DNA of 64,000 nucleotides, taken from assembly GCA_023423895.1 (NCBI GenBank), contig JAFAER010000012.1, positions 124,001-188,000 on the forward strand. Reading direction: 5' to 3'. The position numbers and the translations under genes are program-made. The stretch's first letter is position 1. Each line of letters begins with the position of its first letter. Positions 7,896-15,349 of this stretch are shown in pieces. The notes beneath the pieces are model-generated. The model saw only the letters and a program-made list of their open reading frames with translations, made no database searches and was not told where the DNA came from. Source of the DNA: Pseudomonadota bacterium. GTDB lineage: Bacteria; Myxococcota_A; Polyangia; Polyangiales; Polyangiaceae.

Positions 7896-8519
7896 TCAGA
7901 CGCTGGCGATCGTGCGCGCGACCCAGACGATCCCGACGACGATCGAGACCGCGCCCGCGACCTGCGCGAGCATCGGGGCGACCTTCGGGAGCCTACCGGC
8001 GCGGGCGAGCACCGGTCCGGCGGCCGCCGCGAGCGCGACCATGCCCAGCACGGTGCCGAACGCGTAGAGCGCGAGGCAGGCGAGGCCCGTTGCGATCGTC
8101 GGCGCACCGAGCGCGATCAGCGCCGCCAGCGCGCCGCTGCCCGCGAGGCCGTGCATCACACCGATCACGAACGGCCGCCGGCCGCGGACGAGCACGGGAG
8201 CGCTCACGTCGACCGGCGCGGCAGCCCGCGCGCCGCGGAGCGTGCGAACGCCGAGGTAGACCAGCATGGCGCCGACGGCGATCTCGAGGATCGCCGTGAG
8301 CAGGTCGGGCAGCTCGACGCGGAGCGCGACGAGCGGTCCCGCGACGAAGAGCAACATCGACGCATGCCCGAGCCCCCAGCATGCCGCGTAGAAGATGCCG
8401 CGGCGGGGCGACGGCGCCTCGACCATCACGGTGGCGACCGCCGTGACGTGATCGGGCTCGAGCGCATGCCGAGCGCCCTGGACCACTCCGGTCAGACCTG
8501 CGAGGAGGGCGGGCGTCAT
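7896..8519 (-). CDS. NiCoT/UreH-family nickel (cobalt) permease
   Basis: The protein has 207 residues and about six membrane helices. The first helix carries the nickel-cobalt signature H-x4-D-H (HALEPDH, H18, D23, H24), the metal-recognition motif of HoxN/NixA/RcnA-like proteins. A second conserved His segment (GVMHGLAGSGALAAL) fits the short UreH-like branch. I chose ATG 8519 because the longer GTG start (8537) lies inside the operator at 8531-8558. The gene faces the nickel lipoprotein gene tail to tail. Given NikR-type control it is most likely an inner-membrane nickel importer completing the route TonB receptor, periplasm, cytoplasm. Export (RcnA-like) is less likely, because NikR normally represses importers. 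Confidence 0.88.
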   Translation of the reverse strand: MTPALLAGLTGVVQGARHALEPDHVTAVATVMVEAPSPRRGIFYAACWGLGHASMLLFVAGPLVALRVELPDLLTAILEIAVGAMLVYLGVRTLRGARAAAPVDVSAPVLVRGRRPFVIGVMHGLAGSGALAALIALGAPTIATGLACLALYAFGTVLGMVALAAAAGPVLARAGRLPKVAPMLAQVAGAVSIVVGIVWVARTIASV

Positions 8520-8530
8520 CGGCCGGGACC

Positions 8531-8558
8531 GTAGCACGATTGGCCAACCCCGTGTTAC
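8531..8558 (-). promoter_or_regulatory. Putative NikR operator 4, before the permease gene
   Basis: Read on the minus strand the site is GTAACAC-N14-GTGCTAC, with the spacer ending AATC as in operator 1. It ends 11 nt before the permease ATG, the same distance as operator 1 to the receptor ATG. Orientation relative to the gene is the same in all four sites. Confidence 0.75.
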
Positions 8559-8648
8559 CTATCGCCGGCGCGAGCGCGACCATTCACACGGTCGCTGCGG
8601 CAGGGCGGGGGAGCGTCGCGCGTTCTCCGCCGCAGACCCAACCCTGCA

Positions 8649-9887
8649 TCAGGGCTCCGGCCATGGATCGGCGAAGCGCGGATCGCCGAGGAACGTTTCG
8701 TCGGTCAGGCTCTCGAGGAAGGCCTTCACGTCGGCGCGCTCGTCCTCCGACAGCGTGAAGCCGACGAGGAAGCCGCTCTTCAGCGGGCTCTTGCTGCCGT
8801 CGCCGGCGTACGGACCCGTCGCGATGGTCCGGCCGGCAGCGGCGTAGTGGTCGATGGCCTCGTCGAGGGTCGCGACGCTGCCGTCGTGCATGTACGGCGC
8901 GGTGACGGCGACGTTCCGCAACGTGGCAACGCGGAAGCGTCCCATGTCCTGCGGCTTCTCCGTGAACTCGAAGAGCCCCACGTTCGGTGCCGGATACGCG
9001 CCCGTACCGTCGATGTTGTAGAGGCCGGTGTTGTGGAACTGGCTCTCGACGAAGGGCTTGCCGACGAACTTGACCGAGTCCTGGAGCGCGAAGCCGGAGT
9101 GACAGTGGAAGCACTCGAGGCGCTCGGAGTTGAAGAGCGCGAGGCCTCGCTTCGCGGACTCCGAGATCGCGCTCTCGTCCTTGTCGGTGATGTAGCGATC
9201 GTACGGAGAGCGGCCCGAGATCAACGTCCGCTGGAACGACGCGAGCGCGCGGACCACGGACGCGATGGTGATTGGATCGGGGCTCGCGCCGAACGCCGCC
9301 GCAAATAGCGTCTGGTACTTCGGCTCCGCGCGAAGCTGGGCGAGCAGCTCGTCTTCGCCGCCGTTCCAGCCGAGCTCCGTCGGGCGTGTGCCGAAGATCG
9401 GCACGAGCGCCTGGTCTTCGAGATCGACGAGGATCGGGTTCGCCCACGTGAGCGTCGCCGCATACGCCACGTTGGCGAGGCTCATCGAGTTGCGTGGGTG
9501 CGCCTCTCCCGTCGAGCCGATCGCGACGTCGAGCCCGTCGGTGAACGCGCGGCTCTGCTGGTGACAAGACGCGCAGGACTGCGTCCCGTTTCGCGAGAGC
9601 CGTCGATCGTAGAAGAGGTGACGGCCGAGCTCGACCTTCGCCTCGCTCATCGGGTTGTCGGCGGGGACGAGCGGCTCGGGGAATCCCGGGGGCAGCTTCC
9701 ACACCCAGGGCGGGGCGGCCGATCCGTCGTGGCCGCCGTCCGTCGTCGCGGCATCGGCGTCGCCGGCGCCGGGCGCCGGCGGCACGTTCGACTCGGGACC
9801 GGAGCCCGCGCGTTCGTCGTCGCAGGCCGCGAGGCCTGCGCAGGCCCACGTCAGGACGGCGGTAGCGAACGCCCAGCGGGGTCGCAT
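8649..9887 (-). CDS. mbnH: MbnH-family diheme enzyme (MauG/CcP-like)
   Basis: MbnH is a periplasmic diheme enzyme that oxidises a Trp of its partner MbnP to kynurenine, creating a copper-binding protein. This 412-residue copy is a lipoprotein (lipobox GLAAC, Cys22). It has two c-heme motifs, CASCH (105-109) and CFHCH (259-263), and the bacterial peroxidase fold landmarks LGRHLFYDRRLSRNGTQSC, RTLISGRSPYDRY and VAVTAPYMHDGSVATLDEAI. The ATG shares one base with the stop of mbnP (TGATG), so the pair is one operon with the enzyme second, as in other metallo-mystery pair systems. It was chosen over a far upstream start because the extra 300 residues are a shadow of mbnP in another frame. Confidence 0.93.
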   Translation of the reverse strand: MRPRWAFATAVLTWACAGLAACDDERAGSGPESNVPPAPGAGDADAATTDGGHDGSAAPPWVWKLPPGFPEPLVPADNPMSEAKVELGRHLFYDRRLSRNGTQSCASCHQQSRAFTDGLDVAIGSTGEAHPRNSMSLANVAYAATLTWANPILVDLEDQALVPIFGTRPTELGWNGGEDELLAQLRAEPKYQTLFAAAFGASPDPITIASVVRALASFQRTLISGRSPYDRYITDKDESAISESAKRGLALFNSERLECFHCHSGFALQDSVKFVGKPFVESQFHNTGLYNIDGTGAYPAPNVGLFEFTEKPQDMGRFRVATLRNVAVTAPYMHDGSVATLDEAIDHYAAAGRTIATGPYAGDGSKSPLKSGFLVGFTLSEDERADVKAFLESLTDETFLGDPRFADPWPEP

Positions 9888-11002
9888 CACTTCTCCTTCA
9901 CGACCGTCTGAGTCCCCGTCGGCTGGCCGGTCTCGAAGTCGAGGCCGACGTGACCGAAAGGCTTCGCGCAGTTCGCTGCACCGAACGAGTGGCAGCCGTG
10001 CATCACGGTCGCGAGGTTCTGCTCTTTCATCAGCTCTGCGAGATCGACCGTCACCACGTTCGCGGACGGGCGGAACGTCGGCAGGCGGAAGGTCGGTCGG
10101 TTCGGCTTCGTGCACGAGACCGCGCCGCCGTCCTCGGGGGTGCCGGTGCAGCCGGTGCTGCCGATGTGGACAAAGTGGTCGTTGGTTGCCGGACCACCGT
10201 CCGTGTTCCCCGTGTCGGCGCGCATGCCGCTCACGAGGAAGATGCGCCCCATCGCCCAGCTCCAGTTCATGCCGGTGAGGTTGAGCGGCGTCGGCGCGGT
10301 CGCCACGTCGGTGTGGTTCAGCGCCGGAGGCACGCCGATCGTGAATGCGAGCCCGCGGTATTTGCCGAACGGCACCTTCCCGCGGAGGACGTCGTTCGTC
10401 TGCGTCGTGCCGTTGTCGCAGGCGCCCTTCTTGTCCTCGAAGTCGATGAGCGCGACGTCGGCGGTCTGGAAGGCGCCGTCGGGCGTGAGCGCGACCGGCA
10501 CGTCGTTTCCGGCCTCGTCCACGAGCAGGACGTTCATCACGTAGAAGCGGAAGTCGATCGGCTCCGCCGGCGATGCCTCGGCGCCCACGCTGGCGTACTT
10601 CTTCCCGCACTCGAACGGCTCCGCGCCCATCATCCCGGCGAAGCGGATCTGCACGTCGAGCGTACCGGCGGACGGCGAGCACGCGGCGAGGCAGGCCGCT
10701 CGCTCCGCCGCGCACGCGCTCTCGTCGGCGCCCGTATGCGAGAGCTCGTGACAGTCGTGCGGCTTGCCGGTCCCGAGATCGTAAGGATGGCACGCGCTCG
10801 CGATCTCGCTGCACGCGCCGGTCGTCGGCGCGTCCGGCTCGGGGGCGCCGTCGGTCGAGGGAGAGTTGCCGGCATCGGGCGTCGAGCCGCCGGACGGGCT
10901 GACCTCGGTGTCAGGATCGGAGCAAGCAAAGACGGCAAGGGCGACGGAGCACGCTGCGGCCGTCGACGCAAGGAGGCGAACGCGCGGGAACACGAGCTTC
11001 AT
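9887..11002 (-). CDS. mbnP: MbnP-family copper-binding protein with an extra N-terminal Cys/His module
   Basis: This is a 371-residue lipoprotein (lipobox VFAC, Cys27). Residues 115-371 are the MbnP beta-sandwich: the WxW motif is WSW (247-249), next to MGRIFLVSG, and the four-Cys pattern is seen at C132, C195, C285/C297 and C337/C345. In the known family one Trp becomes kynurenine and helps bind Cu(I). Unusually, residues 64-108 before the core carry a separate Cys/His module (C64, C71-H72, H82, C84-H85, H89, C97, C104, C108) that also occurs in the lipoproteins at 13582 and 15350. I chose ATG 11002 because it starts a good signal peptide; upstream ATGs (11014, 11047) add a poor leader. It is divergent from the RegB-like kinase gene. 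Confidence 0.92.
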   Translation of the reverse strand: MKLVFPRVRLLASTAAACSVALAVFACSDPDTEVSPSGGSTPDAGNSPSTDGAPEPDAPTTGACSEIASACHPYDLGTGKPHDCHELSHTGADESACAAERAACLAACSPSAGTLDVQIRFAGMMGAEPFECGKKYASVGAEASPAEPIDFRFYVMNVLLVDEAGNDVPVALTPDGAFQTADVALIDFEDKKGACDNGTTQTNDVLRGKVPFGKYRGLAFTIGVPPALNHTDVATAPTPLNLTGMNWSWAMGRIFLVSGMRADTGNTDGGPATNDHFVHIGSTGCTGTPEDGGAVSCTKPNRPTFRLPTFRPSANVVTVDLAELMKEQNLATVMHGCHSFGAANCAKPFGHVGLDFETGQPTGTQTVVKEK

Positions 11003-11098
11003 GCAAGAGGTCATAGCGTCGACGACACGAGCGAGGAGCGCGTCCAATCGTCGCGCCCCCCTTCCGGGAAAGCGAAGCGTGAGAGAACATCCGGCGTC

Positions 11099-12433
11099 AT
11101 GATCCGGCAGACGCTCACTGGCCGTACCGATGCGCCGCCACGCATCGACTCGGCGCCGGCGATCGGCCTAGCCTGGCTCGTGCGGCTCCGCTGGGCGTTC
11201 GCCGCGGCGAATCTGGTGGTGGCCGGCGGGGCGACGCTGCAGAGCTTGCCCGTCTCGTGGCCTCTCGTCCTCGCCGCGTCGATCGGGGCCCTCCTGACGA
11301 ACGGCGCGCTCCTCGTCTGGATGCGCCGCGGTCGTTCGGCTTCACGGCTGCTGCTCGCCGGGGTGCTCGTCCTCGACGGCGTCCTCCTCACGCTCGCGCT
11401 TCGAGGTGCCGGCGGCGCGACGAATCCGTTCTCCGTCCTCTACCTCGTGCACGTCGCGCTCGCCGCGCTCCTCCTCGACGGGCGGGCGACGTGGCTCGTC
11501 GCGGGCGTGACCTGTCTCGGCTTCGGCACGCTCTTCCTCGGCGGCGATTCTCATGCCCATCACCATCACGCCCATCATGGAGGGCACGGAGCGCACGACG
11601 GAGGGCTCGACGCCCACCTCCGCGGGATGCTGGCGGCGTATGCGGTCGCCGCGGCGTTCGTGGGCTACTCCGTCTATCGCGTCGCCAGGGCCCTCGAGCG
11701 GCGCGAGCGAGAGATGGTCGCGCTGCAGAAGTGGGCGGCGCGGACCGAGAAGCTCGCCTCTTTGTCGGCGCTCGCAGCGGGCGCGGCGCACGAGCTCGGC
11801 ACGCCGCTCGGGACGATCGCCGTGGTCGCGAAGGAGCTCGAGCGGGCCGCTGCGAACGACGCGACCTCCGCGCTCGAACCGGCCGTCCTCGCCGCGGATG
11901 CTCGGCTGGTGCGCGAGGAGGCCGAGCGCTGCCGGAGCATCATCGCGAAGATGTCGTCGAACGCGGGGGAAGGTCCAGGCAGTGCCCCGCGTCCAGCGTC
12001 CATCGAGTCCGTCATCCAGGAGGTGCGCGCCTCGATCGGCGAGCCGCGCGCGACCGAGCTCCGGATCGAGCCTCCGCCGGCCGGCGCTTTCGTCGTCGCT
12101 CCGCGTGACGCGCTCGTCCAGGCGCTCGCGAACCTCGTCGCGAACGCGTTCGACGCATGTGAGGCGAGCGCCGTGAAGGAGGTCGTCCTGGCCGCCACCG
12201 TCGGTGGCGAACGCGTCTCGTTCCGGATCGAAGACACCGGGCAGGGCGTGTCTGACGACCTCGTCGCACGCCTCGGAGAGCCGTTCTTCTCGACGAAGCC
12301 CGGACGCGGAATGGGGCTTGGTTTGTTCCTCGCCCGGAGCCTTGCCGAACGCGTCGGAGGGAGGCTCGAGATGGAGACGCGGCCCGCCGGCGGAAGCACG
12401 TTCGTCCTCGAGATCCCGGGAGGTCTCGCGTGA
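11099..12433 (+). CDS. regB: RegB/PrrB-like redox sensor kinase with a His-rich loop
   Basis: The 444-residue membrane kinase has about six helices in residues 20-200, then DHp and HATPase domains. RegB hallmarks are present: the quinone-site heptad GGATNPF (105-111), H-box AAHELGTPLGTI (phospho-acceptor H231), the redox Cys in EEAERCRSI (C278), N-box LVANAFDAC and G-boxes (EDTGQGVSD, GRGMGLGLFLARSL). Between helices 5 and 6, residues 149-173 hold a dense His stretch (9 His within about 16 residues), not part of classical RegB as I know it and likely facing the periplasm. It could let the sensor read copper or another metal as well as redox state. The gene overlaps the regulator gene by 4 nt and is divergent from mbnP. 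Confidence 0.9.
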   Translation: MIRQTLTGRTDAPPRIDSAPAIGLAWLVRLRWAFAAANLVVAGGATLQSLPVSWPLVLAASIGALLTNGALLVWMRRGRSASRLLLAGVLVLDGVLLTLALRGAGGATNPFSVLYLVHVALAALLLDGRATWLVAGVTCLGFGTLFLGGDSHAHHHHAHHGGHGAHDGGLDAHLRGMLAAYAVAAAFVGYSVYRVARALERREREMVALQKWAARTEKLASLSALAAGAAHELGTPLGTIAVVAKELERAAANDATSALEPAVLAADARLVREEAERCRSIIAKMSSNAGEGPGSAPRPASIESVIQEVRASIGEPRATELRIEPPPAGAFVVAPRDALVQALANLVANAFDACEASAVKEVVLAATVGGERVSFRIEDTGQGVSDDLVARLGEPFFSTKPGRGMGLGLFLARSLAERVGGRLEMETRPAGGSTFVLEIPGGLA

Positions 12434-12984
12434 GCTCGCTCGTCGCGCGGACGATCCTCGTCGTCGATGACGACGATCGCTTTCGCGAACGCCTCGTCCG
12501 CGCGTTCATGGAGCGCGGGCTCGACGCTCGCGGCGCACGAGACGTCGACGAGGCGCGGGCGCTCGCTGCCGAGGACAGCCCGGAGTGGGCGGTCGTCGAT
12601 CTCCGGATGCCGGGCGGGCCCTCGGGCCTCGAGCTCGTGAAGGAGCTGCTCGCCATCGACGCAGCGACGCGCGTCGTCGTGCTCACCGGCTACGGCTCGA
12701 TCGCAACGGCGATCGAGGCCGTGCGCCTCGGCGCGACCGACTACCTCACGAAGCCGGCCGACGCCGATCAGATCATCTTGGCCCTCGAAGGCACGACGAA
12801 GCGCGCGGAGGGGAGGTCGAGCGATGAGCTCGCCGAGATCCCGACGCTTGCGCGCGTCGAGTGGGAGCACATCCAGCGGGCGCTCTCGGACTGCAACGGC
12901 AACGTCACGCAGGCCGCGCGGGCGCTGGGGCTGCATCGCCGGTCGCTGCAGCGGAAGCTCTCGAAATATCCGGTGAAGCGATGA
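12430..12984 (+). CDS. regA: RegA/PrrA/ActR-like response regulator
   Basis: The gene starts with GTG overlapping the kinase stop (GTGA) and encodes 184 residues. The receiver domain spans 1-125 with the acidic pocket VVDDDD, phosphorylation site D57 (VVDLRMP) and Lys in YLTKPAD. The C-terminal Fis-type helix-turn-helix (about 145-182) has the RegA signature: an IQRALSDCNGNVTQAARALG helix followed by LHRRSLQRKLSKYPVK. RegA proteins control redox-dependent genes, often oxidases and electron carriers. Here the likely targets are the flanking mbnP-mbnH operon and the secreted-protein genes downstream. That link is inferred from position only. Confidence 0.92.
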   Translation: MSSLVARTILVVDDDDRFRERLVRAFMERGLDARGARDVDEARALAAEDSPEWAVVDLRMPGGPSGLELVKELLAIDAATRVVVLTGYGSIATAIEAVRLGATDYLTKPADADQIILALEGTTKRAEGRSSDELAEIPTLARVEWEHIQRALSDCNGNVTQAARALGLHRRSLQRKLSKYPVKR

Positions 12985-13056
12985 GCCCAGCCGTTCGACC
13001 GGCGCCGCGGCGCTACGGACGCGGCTGCGGACGGGTAGGAGTGCTCGTGCTAGGGT

Positions 13057-13506
13057 GTGCCCGTGGTTCGACGGCGTGAGCGTCCGCGGTCTGCAGAGCT
13101 CGCGAAGCTCGACAGATGGGCAGCAGGGCTGCTCCGCGCGCTCGTCCTCGCGCTGCTGCTGCCGCTCGCGAGCTCCGGCGCGCTGCCCGTGTGGGCGCGG
13201 CTGGTCGGCGTCGAGGCCCCCCACGTTTGCCACTGCTCGCTCGAGAAGCACGACTGCGTGTGCCCGCGGTGCAACCCCGATCTGGAAGAGGACATGCTCT
13301 TCACGTCGGAGGCGCTGACGGGCCGCTGCGGCGATGACGAGGTCGCGTTCGGAGGCAAGGCGATCTGCGCCGTGCTCCCGGCATCGAGCGTCCTTGCGCC
13401 GGTCGCAGCGCGCACACCGATCGTGCGGACGTCCGTGCGACCCATCGCCGACTACGCGCGGCCTCCTCCGACACCACCACCACGTCCGGCCTCGTCTGCG
13501 GTCTGA
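13057..13506 (+). CDS. Membrane or secreted protein with a C-x-C...C-x-C-x2-C motif
   Basis: The product is 149 residues from a GTG start. A hydrophobic segment (about 24-50) is a signal anchor or uncleaved signal. It is followed by C58-x-C60, H65, C67-x-C69-x2-C72, a dense thiol cluster suited to Cu(I) or zinc, then two more Cys and a Pro-rich tail. I know no named family with certainty. Short proteins with similar C-x-C clusters after one helix occur in bacterial copper operons. It follows the two-component genes by about 70 bp on the same strand, so it may be part of the same transcript or the first controlled gene. Confidence 0.65.
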   Translation: MPVVRRRERPRSAELAKLDRWAAGLLRALVLALLLPLASSGALPVWARLVGVEAPHVCHCSLEKHDCVCPRCNPDLEEDMLFTSEALTGRCGDDEVAFGGKAICAVLPASSVLAPVAARTPIVRTSVRPIADYARPPPTPPPRPASSAV

Positions 13507-13517
13507 CCCGAGCTGGC

Positions 13518-13539
13518 GCGTTCACCTCCACGTGAACGC
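13518..13539. promoter_or_regulatory. Perfect 8-bp inverted repeat between two genes
   Basis: GCGTTCAC-N6-GTGAACGC lies 12 nt after the stop of the C-x-C protein gene and 42 nt before the next ATG. It may be an operator for the secreted-protein run or a hairpin ending the previous transcript. No T-run follows, so a simple intrinsic terminator is less likely. I found no second copy nearby. Confidence 0.45.
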
Positions 13540-13581
13540 CGCCGCGCTCGACGTGTTTGCTCCGATTCGACGAGGTAGAAG

Positions 13582-13929
13582 ATGAAAGCGGATTCGAAGA
13601 AGATGAAAGCGCTCGTGCTCGCGGTCGCGACGATGGCGGCGGCGACCCTGGCGTGGACCGGCTGCAGCGACGACGATCACGATCACTCGAACAACAGCGG
13701 GGGGCACTCGAGCCCCTACCCGGCGTGCAACGCGATCATGAGCTCCTGCCATGAGGTCGACCTGGGCGAAGAGGGCGAGATCCACGACTGCCACGACAAG
13801 GCTCACGCCGCCAAGAGCGACTCCGATTGCACGGGCATCAAGGATCGATGCCTCCAGATCTGCGCCGAGGCCAAGGCCGACGCCGGGAATCCCGGCGACG
13901 GCGGCGAGCACGGCGAAGCCGGACACTGA
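13582..13929 (+). CDS. Small lipoprotein built around the shared Cys/His module
   Basis: The product has 115 residues and a lipobox ending TGC (Cys28). After a His/Asp-rich linker (DDDHDHSN) it consists of the module also found in MbnP and the 15350 protein: C49, C56-H57, H68, C70-H71, H75, C83, C90, C94. This gives C-x6-CH-x10-H-x-CH-x3-H-x7-C-x6-C-x3-C. The C-terminal tail is again His-rich (GEHGEAGH). A Shine-Dalgarno-like GAGG lies about 9 nt before the ATG. The residues suit metal binding, most likely copper given the MbnP/MbnH neighbours, or disulfides. No named family was recognised. Confidence 0.82.
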   Translation: MKADSKKMKALVLAVATMAAATLAWTGCSDDDHDHSNNSGGHSSPYPACNAIMSSCHEVDLGEEGEIHDCHDKAHAAKSDSDCTGIKDRCLQICAEAKADAGNPGDGGEHGEAGH

Positions 13930-13932
13930 GCC

Positions 13933-14346
13933 ATGTTCACCAGAAAGGTGGCGGGCGCGTGTGCGCTTGCTTTCCTGCTCGTCGTCAGCGGCTGCAGCAG
14001 CAGCGCCGATGACGAGGCCGCGCTCGGCACGCTCGAGGGCGCCGGTCCGGTCCGGATCGCGTCCCGCGAACGTGTCCCCGTGGAGCTTCGACCGTCCGCG
14101 CCGATCAAGCTCGGGAAGAACACGATCGTCGTGAGCTTCCCGGACGCCGCCGCGGAGCTCGTCTCGGCATCGGCGCTCATGCCCGCGCACGGGCACGGCA
14201 GCCCGGCGCCTGCGATCGAGCCGTCCGAAGACGGCTTCGTCGTGCGCGATCTCGTCCTCTACATGTCCGGGCGCTGGGAGCTGCGCCTCGGGCTCCGCGG
14301 CAGCGCGGGCGAGGACGAGGCGATCGTCGCGGTCGACGTCCCATGA
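13933..14346 (+). CDS. YtkA-like lipoprotein
   Basis: The product is 137 residues with a lipobox VVSGC (Cys21). The C-terminal 90 residues match the YtkA-like immunoglobulin-type fold: KLGKNTIVVSF, then MPAHGHGSPAP with its Met and His, a DGFVVRDLVLYMSGRWEL strand pair and a final beta strand. Related periplasmic domains (FixH, YtkA, some copper chaperones) carry this M-P-x-H-x-H motif. The gene begins 3 nt after the stop of the Cys/His lipoprotein and overlaps the next gene by 4 nt, so all are one operon. A copper-handling role is inferred from the operon. Confidence 0.8.
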   Translation: MFTRKVAGACALAFLLVVSGCSSSADDEAALGTLEGAGPVRIASRERVPVELRPSAPIKLGKNTIVVSFPDAAAELVSASALMPAHGHGSPAPAIEPSEDGFVVRDLVLYMSGRWELRLGLRGSAGEDEAIVAVDVP

Positions 14347-15314
14347 CCCAACGAAAGACGCGGGCGCGGGCGCTGGTCGCGTTCGCGCTCGCCGCCTTCG
14401 GCCTCGCCACGTCGCGGGACGCCGAGGCGTGCGGCTCGTGCCGCGGTCCTGGCGGCGCGGGCTCCGCGCTCACGGCTCCGTGGCAGACCTACGGCGTGTC
14501 GCTGGCCGAGACGATGCGTCTCGGCCACGGCGTGTTCGATCAGCGTTCGCGCTTCCGGCCGTTTCGCGATGGCTCGCATGATCGCGTCCTCGAGCTCGCG
14601 TTCGCGGCTGCCGTGCGCCCGGTCGACGCCGTCGAGCTCGGCGCGACGACCGCGTACGGCAACGTCCTCGTCGGCGGTCCGGGGTTCCGCTCGTCGCGCG
14701 GCACGCTCGGCGATCTGTCGCTCCGCGTGCGCTGGGAGGTGCTCCAGGAGCCGCCGCTCGAGCTGACAGGTCAGAGCCGCCTGCCATCGGTCGGCCTGAC
14801 GTTCACGACGCGTCTTCCGACGGGGCCAGTCGATCGCGCCACGAGCGCGGGTTCGGCCGGCCCGAGCCCGGGCACCGTCGGCTCCACGGCGACGAGCCAG
14901 GGGCTCGGAACGACGGAGCTGGCGCTGGCGGTCGACGTCCGCAAGACCTTCGCGTCCCGTTTCCAGATCGGCGCGGTCGGCGAGGCCGCATGGCGCGCGC
15001 CAGACGAGTCCATCGGTCTGTCGCGCGAGCTCGGTCCCCGCGGGCTCGTGCGCCTCATGGGGATCATGTTCGAGGGCGACGCGACGTTCGGTCTCTTCGC
15101 GGATCTCGCCGCGGAGGGGAACGTCGCTTACGGCGCGCGGACCTCTCCTGACAGTAGCCAGCGGAGCGTCTCGCTCGGCGCGAGCGGCACGTACAAGTCG
15201 AAGCTCGGTCTCCGCACTGGGCTTGCTCTCACGTATCAGCCCCCGATCGACGGCTTCTCGAAGAACGCCGTCGTCGCGACGGGCATCACCACGTTCCTCG
15301 CGTTCACGCGATGA
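14343..15314 (+). CDS. Predicted outer-membrane beta-barrel of the copper-type operon
   Basis: The 323-residue product has a signal peptide ending near DAEA, then a mature N-terminus with CGSCRGPGG. The rest alternates amphipathic strands (LELAFAAAVRPVDAVELGATTAYG, TLGDLSLRVRWEVL, VGLTFTTRLPTGP, ATFGLFADLAAEGNVAYG) typical of a 12-16-strand porin or transporter barrel. I do not recognise a named family. It starts within the stop of the YtkA-like gene. A role as outer-membrane exit or entry route for the metal handled by this operon is inferred only from context. Confidence 0.75.
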   Translation: MTQRKTRARALVAFALAAFGLATSRDAEACGSCRGPGGAGSALTAPWQTYGVSLAETMRLGHGVFDQRSRFRPFRDGSHDRVLELAFAAAVRPVDAVELGATTAYGNVLVGGPGFRSSRGTLGDLSLRVRWEVLQEPPLELTGQSRLPSVGLTFTTRLPTGPVDRATSAGSAGPSPGTVGSTATSQGLGTTELALAVDVRKTFASRFQIGAVGEAAWRAPDESIGLSRELGPRGLVRLMGIMFEGDATFGLFADLAAEGNVAYGARTSPDSSQRSVSLGASGTYKSKLGLRTGLALTYQPPIDGFSKNAVVATGITTFLAFTR

Positions 15315-15349
15315 GCAGCTACGATTCGAGTCGTTCGAGGATCAACATC

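Noticed and set aside
9888..10814. Upstream extension of mbnH
   Set aside because: The frame is open only because it runs in another frame of mbnP; the ATG at 9887 starts a lipoprotein signal and overlaps the mbnP stop.
12985..13056. A separate promoter between regA and the C-x-C protein gene
   Set aside because: I see no convincing -10/-35 pair in the GC-rich gap, so I cannot separate it from read-through of the regB-regA transcript.
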